Made by a program: the position numbers and the translations under genes
Part shown: piece after piece, positions 59,822 through 64,000 of the stretch
How the letters are laid out: each line of letters opens with the position of its first letter
How positions within the stretch are numbered: position 1 is the stretch's first letter
The notes under the pieces: generated by a model
Seen by the model: the letters and a program-made list of their open reading frames with translations, nothing else
What the model was told of the DNA's origin: nothing
Databases searched by the model: none
Source: Opitutales bacterium
Lineage (GTDB): Bacteria; Verrucomicrobiota; Verrucomicrobiia; Opitutales; UBA953
Assembly: GCA_017546455.1 (NCBI GenBank)
Contig: JAFYWY010000017.1
Span: 24,933 to 88,932 of the forward strand
Direction of reading: 5' to 3'
Length of the DNA stretch: 64,000 nt

Positions 59822-60292
59822 ATGAAGAAAATTCTCTTTGTTTGCCTCGGAAATATTTGCCGTTCCCCGGCGGCAGACGGCATTTTTGCCGGCATGATCG
59901 AAAGCAAGGGCTTTTCGGACAAGCTGGCCTGTGATTCCTGCGGAACCGGCGACTGGCATATCGGCGACCTGCCGGACCCGCGAATGCGCGCGGCGGGACA
60001 GCGGCGCGGCTACCGCTTCACCCATCGCGCCCGCCAGCTCTGCCGCGCGGACTACGAAAATTTCGACCTCATTATCGCCATGGACGCGCAGAACCGGAGC
60101 GATATTCTGGCGCGCGCGCCGGAGGGCTTCGACGCCGCGAGAGTAAAGCTCTTTACCGAATTCTGCAGCGGAAAGTTCGCCTCGCTCGGCGGCGTTCCCG
60201 ATCCTTATTGGAGTGGCGACGACGGCTTTGACCAAGTCCTCGACATTCTCGAAAACGGTTGCGCTAATCTGTTTTCTGCTCAAACTGAATAG
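59822..60292 (+). CDS. Low-molecular-weight protein-tyrosine phosphatase
   Basis: 156 residues. The P-loop CLGNICRS at about residues 9-16 (CX5RS) and the C-terminal acid motif VPDPYW near 123 are diagnostic. Dephosphorylates protein phosphotyrosine, often tyrosine kinases controlling capsule or exopolysaccharide export. Divergent from pyrB. Confidence 0.92.
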   Translation: MKKILFVCLGNICRSPAADGIFAGMIESKGFSDKLACDSCGTGDWHIGDLPDPRMRAAGQRRGYRFTHRARQLCRADYENFDLIIAMDAQNRSDILARAPEGFDAARVKLFTEFCSGKFASLGGVPDPYWSGDDGFDQVLDILENGCANLFSAQTE

Positions 60293-60325
60293 CAGATTTT
60301 TAATTTATCTCCTATTATTTACCCT

Positions 60326-61663
60326 ATGACTACTAAAGCGATTTTTGCCCTCGCTGCGGCGGCTTTTTGCCTGTCGGGCTGCGCGGGAACGGCTCCGGAA
60401 GAAAAACGCGTCCCGGCGATTGCCGGCGACGAAGATCACGCGCCCGTTTGGGAAACGCGGGAACAGCGCGACGCGCGCATGAAATGGTGGCGCGATGCCA
60501 AGTTCGGGATGTTTATCCACTACGGCCTCTACTCCGGTTTGGCCGGCGAATGGCGCGGTCGCCCGGCAGGAACCGAATGGATTCAGAAAAACGTCGAAAT
60601 CGACACCGAAACCTATCGCAACGAAACCTTCCCGCTGTTCAAACCGCGTGAGGGAATCGCCAAGGAATGGGCTGAGCTGGCAAAGGAAGCCGGTTGCCAA
60701 TACGCCGTTTTCACGAGCAAGCACCACGAAGGTTTTGCGATGTTCGATTCTGCGCAAACCGACTACGATTCGCAGGACAAATTCGGACGCGACTTCACGC
60801 GCGAATTCGTCGATGCGTTCCGCGCACAGGGCATGCGCGTCGGCTTTTACCACTCCGTCATCGACTGGTCGCACCCGAAATACGACTACACGATTTGTCC
60901 CGATTTGTGCTATCCGAAGAAGCAGATCGAATGGCGCAAGGGTGTGCCCGGTCGCGAGATTGACCACGGCGTTTATCAGCAGTACCTCAAAAACCAGGTG
61001 CGTGAGCTGCTTACGAATTACGGAAAGATTGACATCATTTGGTGGGACTATTCTCAGGGTGCCGCCTCGGGTAAGCGCGGCTGGGATGCTCCCGCTCTCA
61101 TCGAGCAATGCCGCGAATTGCAGCCCGGCATTATTATGAACAACCGCCTCTACGCTTACGACGGATACGACACCAACACGAATATCCGCCTCGACGTACG
61201 CCGCGGCGATACGATGACTCCGGAAAAGCACGTTCCCGCAAAGGGCTATCCCGATTCCGATTGGGAAACCTGCATGACCGTCGGCAATAAGTGGGGGTAC
61301 AACCGCTATGACACGGATTTGAAGTCCCTCGAAACCGTCATCCGCCAACTCCAGGAATGCGCGGGCAAGGGCGGTAATCTCCTCTTGAACATCGGTCCGA
61401 AGGTGGACGGCAGCGTTCCCGAGGGCGTCAAAGCCGTCTTCCGCGGTGTCGGAAAATGGCTCCGCGTCAACGGCGAAGCCATTTACGGTACGCGCCCGTA
61501 CTTCGGTTTCGACGGTGTGCTTGCCACGCAGAGCGCCGACGGGAAATACATTTATGTGTTCCTGCCGCCTGCCGGAGCACCGTTGCCGGCTAATGTTCCG
61601 ACGGGAGAAATCCTCGGTGGCGACAAAAATGCCGAGTGCCCGGTCCTGAAGATTTGCCGATAG
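60326..61663 (+). CDS. GH29-like alpha-L-fucosidase lipoprotein
   Basis: 445 residues. Lipobox CLSGC at about 16-20 anchors it to the membrane. WWRDAKFGMFIHYGLYS near 55, the TSKHHEGFAMFDS block near 135 and DIIWWDYSQG near 240 (nucleophile Asp region) fit the retaining alpha-fucosidase family GH29. Releases L-fucose from mucin-like or plant glycans. Terminator follows at 61681. Confidence 0.88.
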   Translation: MTTKAIFALAAAAFCLSGCAGTAPEEKRVPAIAGDEDHAPVWETREQRDARMKWWRDAKFGMFIHYGLYSGLAGEWRGRPAGTEWIQKNVEIDTETYRNETFPLFKPREGIAKEWAELAKEAGCQYAVFTSKHHEGFAMFDSAQTDYDSQDKFGRDFTREFVDAFRAQGMRVGFYHSVIDWSHPKYDYTICPDLCYPKKQIEWRKGVPGREIDHGVYQQYLKNQVRELLTNYGKIDIIWWDYSQGAASGKRGWDAPALIEQCRELQPGIIMNNRLYAYDGYDTNTNIRLDVRRGDTMTPEKHVPAKGYPDSDWETCMTVGNKWGYNRYDTDLKSLETVIRQLQECAGKGGNLLLNIGPKVDGSVPEGVKAVFRGVGKWLRVNGEAIYGTRPYFGFDGVLATQSADGKYIYVFLPPAGAPLPANVPTGEILGGDKNAECPVLKICR

Positions 61664-61680
61664 ACCCGGCTCTCAAGCAA

Positions 61681-61720
61681 AAAAGCGTTTCTGCGATTGC
61701 CTTGCGGGAACGCTTTTTTT
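61681..61720 (+). terminator. Intrinsic terminator after fucosidase
   Basis: AAGCGTT and AACGCTT pair around a loop with inner CTGC/GCGG, followed by TTTTTTT. Confidence 0.75.
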
Positions 61721-61863
61721 GTTGCCTGATTCGGGAGGGGGGGCAGGGCTCCGCGAGATTTGTATTGCCGAGGAATCAACGCCGGATAGTCTCTTTATCA
61801 AGCTTTTCGGCTTAGTCTGAGGCATCGCCCCGGACAGAACACTAACTACACACATAAACACCG

Positions 61864-62331
61864 ATGAGAGCATGGATTTCATGTCTCGCGCTCGTCCTCT
61901 TTACTGTCGCATTGCGGGCAGAACGCGTCGTTAAAGTCGCCGACGGAGATACTGTCACCGTTCTGAGCGAAGCGAATGAACAGATACGCGTGCGCCTTTG
62001 GGGAATCGATGCCCCCGAAAAAGCTCAGGATTACGGCGAGGTTTCCCGCAAGCGCCTTGCCGAGCGCATCGCAGGGAAAGACGTGCGTCTCGAAATGCAC
62101 GGCAAAGACCGGTATGGTCGGGTGCTTGCCGTAATCTGGTATAAGGGTGAAAACGAAAACCTGCGCCAGGTGCGTGAAGGACTTGCCTGGCACTATGTGT
62201 ATTACGCCAAAAAGGCAACGGACTATGCCGAGGCGGAGAAGCAGGCGCGCGAAAAAAGAATCGGACTTTGGAAAAAGCCGAATCCGGTTCCGCCTTGGGA
62301 GTTTCGCCGACAAAAACGCAAGTCCGACTAA
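61864..62331 (+). CDS. Exported thermonuclease-like (SNase fold) protein
   Basis: 155 residues. Signal peptide at 1-18. DGDTVTVL near 27 and RLWGIDAPEKAQDYG near 44 (active-site Arg and Asp), then DRYGRVLAVIW near 82 are staphylococcal-nuclease motifs. Degrades extracellular DNA or RNA by family; actual substrate unknown. Confidence 0.88.
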   Translation: MRAWISCLALVLFTVALRAERVVKVADGDTVTVLSEANEQIRVRLWGIDAPEKAQDYGEVSRKRLAERIAGKDVRLEMHGKDRYGRVLAVIWYKGENENLRQVREGLAWHYVYYAKKATDYAEAEKQAREKRIGLWKKPNPVPPWEFRRQKRKSD

Positions 62332-62409
62332 AGCAAAGTTTTTCCCCGGATCCGAAAAAACGCATTGCGCGAATTCGAAGAAAACGCTACTGTCGCTCCT
62401 AACATTTTT

Positions 62410-62484
62410 GCGTTTGTCGTATAACGGCTATTATGTGACCTTCCCAAGGTTGAGACGAGGGTTCGACTCCCTCCAGACGCACCA
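62410..62484 (+). tRNA. tRNA-Gly (CCC)
   Basis: 75 nt. Acceptor GCGTTTG/CAGACGC, D loop with GG, anticodon loop TTCCCAA (anticodon CCC), T arm GAGGGTTCGACTCCCTC and encoded CCA (62481-62484). Likely the integration site of the second element. Confidence 0.9.
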
Positions 62485-62493
62485 CTTTAAATC

Positions 62494-62533
62494 GCCCGCA
62501 AACCCGCATAAACAAAGGGATTGCGGGCTTTTT
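62494..62533 (+). terminator. tRNA-Gly terminator
   Basis: GCCCGCAA pairs with TTGCGGGC, followed by TTTTT. The loop contains CCCGCATAAACAAAGGG, an inverted form of the CCTTTATTTATGCGGG motif repeated around the prophage ends. Confidence 0.7.
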
Positions 62534-62595
62534 CGTGCCTTTTTGAATTAATCGAAGAGTGCCTAAAACCGCCCTAAAATGCCCTTTTCTTGCAG

Positions 62596-62824
62596 AAGTT
62601 TTTCCACTTTTTCTCCACCGCCTAAAAACGCTCTCTATCCCGTTTACTTATTGGGGAAACCGGCTTTGGAGGGCCATAAAAACGGAAGCCGGATTTTAAT
62701 AGAAAATGCGGTGGAGCAAAATTTCTCCACTTGGCAAAAATTTCTCTCGTTCTCGCGCAGAGATAGCGAAAAACACGATGAGGTGCTTCCCCTTTTTTAG
62801 GGGGAAGTGGAGAATTAGTGGAGT
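62596..62824. repeat. GTGGAG/CTCCAC repeat cluster and hairpin
   Basis: CTCCAC at 62613 and 62725, GTGGAG at 62711, 62807 and 62819, and TCCACTTT at 62603; also a hairpin CTTCCCC...GGGGGAAG at 62786-62806. Position 62534-62944 has no credible gene. Downstream of a replication-initiator-like gene, this could be an origin or operator. Confidence 0.5.
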
Positions 62825-62944
62825 TTTTGAATGAATTCCTTTATCTAAGCGGGATAGAGCGCCATTTTAAGCCAAAAATGCCCGTCCTTGTTTGAGGGCG
62901 GGCGAGGGGGGGGCGGATTTTGTTCCGGTGTCGATTTGGCAGAG

Positions 62945-63766
62945 TTATGATCCGAGAATAGGGAATGTTTTCGGTATAAACGGGAGAAAATAATCCCGTT
63001 CCTTTTTCAGCCGCTCAATTTCACCGAGGTTTCTGAACTCTCTTTGTGCGCTGATTAGTCCGTCGTAGTTTTCGGAACGTTCCTCAAATTGCATTTCGTT
63101 AAAACGCTTCCGCATTTCCTCATTGGGTTCGACGAGGGTTTTGAGCAGCTTGGGGGCGGCGGTATAAAATCGAGGTTCCCTGCCTTTATTGATGAAATCC
63201 GAAAAGCAGCCTGCCAAATTCGGGCAGGCATCGAGATTATTTTCCTGCCAAATCCGCCAAGCCTCAGAGCGGCATCCCTGCCTTTCGGACGGATAGAGTT
63301 GCATAAACTTTTTAAAGGCTTCGCTCTCGGGAAGGGGTGGTGCTGCTTGTTCTTCTTTTTCGCGGGACGCTTTTCTGCCTGCTTTACGCACTTCCCGCAT
63401 CTCTCTGGCTTGTTCTTTTTCTTCGCGTTTGTCGCTCATGGCCTCAAGGGAGCAGCGGGCAAATTCGCTTTGAAAACAAAACTCTTCGGCGTTCTCCCCG
63501 TTTTTTACTGCTCGCAGGATCTCATTTCCTCCCCCTTCTGACAGCAAGAGCCTTTTGAAAACGTTTTCAACGGTTTCGGGCTTACAGCCGACGGCGCGGG
63601 AGATATACGTTTTTGAGCCCTTGAGCTCGCCGTTTTCTTGTCCGCGGTAGCTGTATTTGCTTTCATCTCGCATCGCGATAAGGAATTTTTCGGCGGGATA
63701 TTTTGCGACGTCATAGGATCGCGCGAGAGTGCAAATCGTTTCCCAGTCTAAACGCTTTTTACTCAT
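62945..63766 (-). CDS. Replication-initiator-like protein of the second element
   Basis: 273 residues. The N-terminal segment DWETICTLARSYDVAKYPAE and GCKPETVENVFKRLL looks like a winged-helix domain. The C-terminal pattern FKKFMQLYPSERQGCRSEAW with W..NNLD, then FYTAAPKLLKTLVE resembles DnaT-like or replisome-organiser proteins (F..F...YP.....A...W). A basic coiled coil links them (REEKEQAREMREVRKAGRKA). Starts within ATGA overlap of the HTH gene. Confidence 0.55.
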   Translation of the reverse strand: MSKKRLDWETICTLARSYDVAKYPAEKFLIAMRDESKYSYRGQENGELKGSKTYISRAVGCKPETVENVFKRLLLSEGGGNEILRAVKNGENAEEFCFQSEFARCSLEAMSDKREEKEQAREMREVRKAGRKASREKEEQAAPPLPESEAFKKFMQLYPSERQGCRSEAWRIWQENNLDACPNLAGCFSDFINKGREPRFYTAAPKLLKTLVEPNEEMRKRFNEMQFEERSENYDGLISAQREFRNLGEIERLKKERDYFLPFIPKTFPILGS

Positions 63767-63975
63767 CGTTTTGCGACCTCGCTTCGATTGTTAAGCCATG
63801 CCTCTACATCAGAGGCCCGGAAACGCGCATCGCCTCTGCCGCCCGCTCCTATGCGAACACAGGGGCAGCCCTCGCGCAACCACCGCCAAACGGTTCTTTC
63901 CGAAACCGAGAAGAATTCGCAAAGCGAATCCTTAGTTATGAATTTTTCTGTCGTATGAATTTCGTTGTAACTCAT
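63763..63975 (-). CDS. Excisionase/MerR-like HTH protein
   Basis: 70 residues. ITKDSLCEFFSVSERTVWRW and RFRASDVEAWLN match the small HTH_17 excisionase pattern. Stop overlaps the next gene by ATGA. Likely excision or early regulation of the second element. Confidence 0.7.
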   Translation of the reverse strand: MSYNEIHTTEKFITKDSLCEFFSVSERTVWRWLREGCPCVRIGAGGRGDARFRASDVEAWLNNRSEVAKR

Positions 63976-64000
63976 ACAAACGGCCTCAAACGCGAATAAA

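Larger units (their letters stand above)
62485..64000. mobile_element. Start of a second tRNA-associated integrative element (partial)
   Basis: Beginning right after tRNA-Gly(CCC), the next genes are an HTH excisionase-like gene and a replication-initiator-like gene, both leftward towards the tRNA, with a repeat-rich spacer. This layout is typical of tRNA-integrated elements. The other end and the integrase would lie beyond the window. Confidence 0.55.

Overview
The window is a bacterial chromosome segment carrying one complete, tRNA-integrated tailed-phage prophage (about 49.6 kb) and the first 1.5 kb of a second tRNA-associated element at the right edge. The host is probably a Gram-negative, glycan-degrading, possibly gut-type bacterium. 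This rests on lipoprotein and Tat/Sec signals, a GH29 alpha-L-fucosidase, an exo-N-acetylmuramidase of the DUF1343/NamZ family, meso-diaminopimelate dehydrogenase and a PglC-like phosphoglycosyl transferase. A Verrucomicrobiota/Lentisphaerota or Bacteroidota-type host would fit, but the sequence here does not settle it.

Left host flank (1-8.85 kb): a nested inverted-repeat element (1-560), then leftward genes for an RluA-type pseudouridine synthase, NamZ, an exported unknown, a pyrC-like/ddh pair closed by a strong terminator, a Ppx/GppA phosphatase, a PglC-like transferase and a SUMF1-domain protein. The pyrC-like protein lacks several catalytic residues. Right host flank (58.6-62.5 kb): tRNA-His, pyrB, a low-molecular-weight tyrosine phosphatase, alpha-L-fucosidase, a thermonuclease-like protein and tRNA-Gly(CCC).

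Prophage (8.85-58.60 kb): 129-bp direct repeats containing the 3' end of tRNA-His mark both ends. The early region (9.05-26.1 kb) runs almost wholly leftward: small unknown genes, RHH and HTH regulators, an ssDNA-binding-like protein, RusA resolvase, a long chain of ATGA-overlapping small (often Cys-rich) genes, Dam methylase, Pif1-type helicase and an SF3 primase-helicase. One small gene is readable only through an A_AAA_AAC frameshift. A 1.2-kb gene-free region (26.1-27.3 kb) with a long hairpin and many GTTGAC/GTGACT-type repeats separates it from the rightward late region. No CI-like repressor, DNA polymerase or RNA polymerase was recognised.

The late region has a podovirus (T7-like virion) plan: TerS, TerL, two glycine-zipper proteins, portal, small membrane proteins, scaffold, capsid, tail nozzle, tail tubular A, and three internal virion proteins, the last being 3000 residues. 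The usual scaffold-capsid adjacency is broken by a 6-kb accessory island. It holds a tail fibre with YadA-like head repeats, a sialyltransferase-like gene overlapping a CMP-sialate-synthetase-like gene, and an inverted DUF3800 gene. The capsid protein has a C-terminal BACON-like domain, and tail tubular A is an in-frame tandem duplication. Together these suggest a gut-type temperate podophage with several glycan-directed features: decorated capsid, adhesin-like fibre and a nonulosonate-transfer cassette. The last is the best candidate for a new system. The integrase gene lies at the right end and carries the late operon terminator inside its 3' end.
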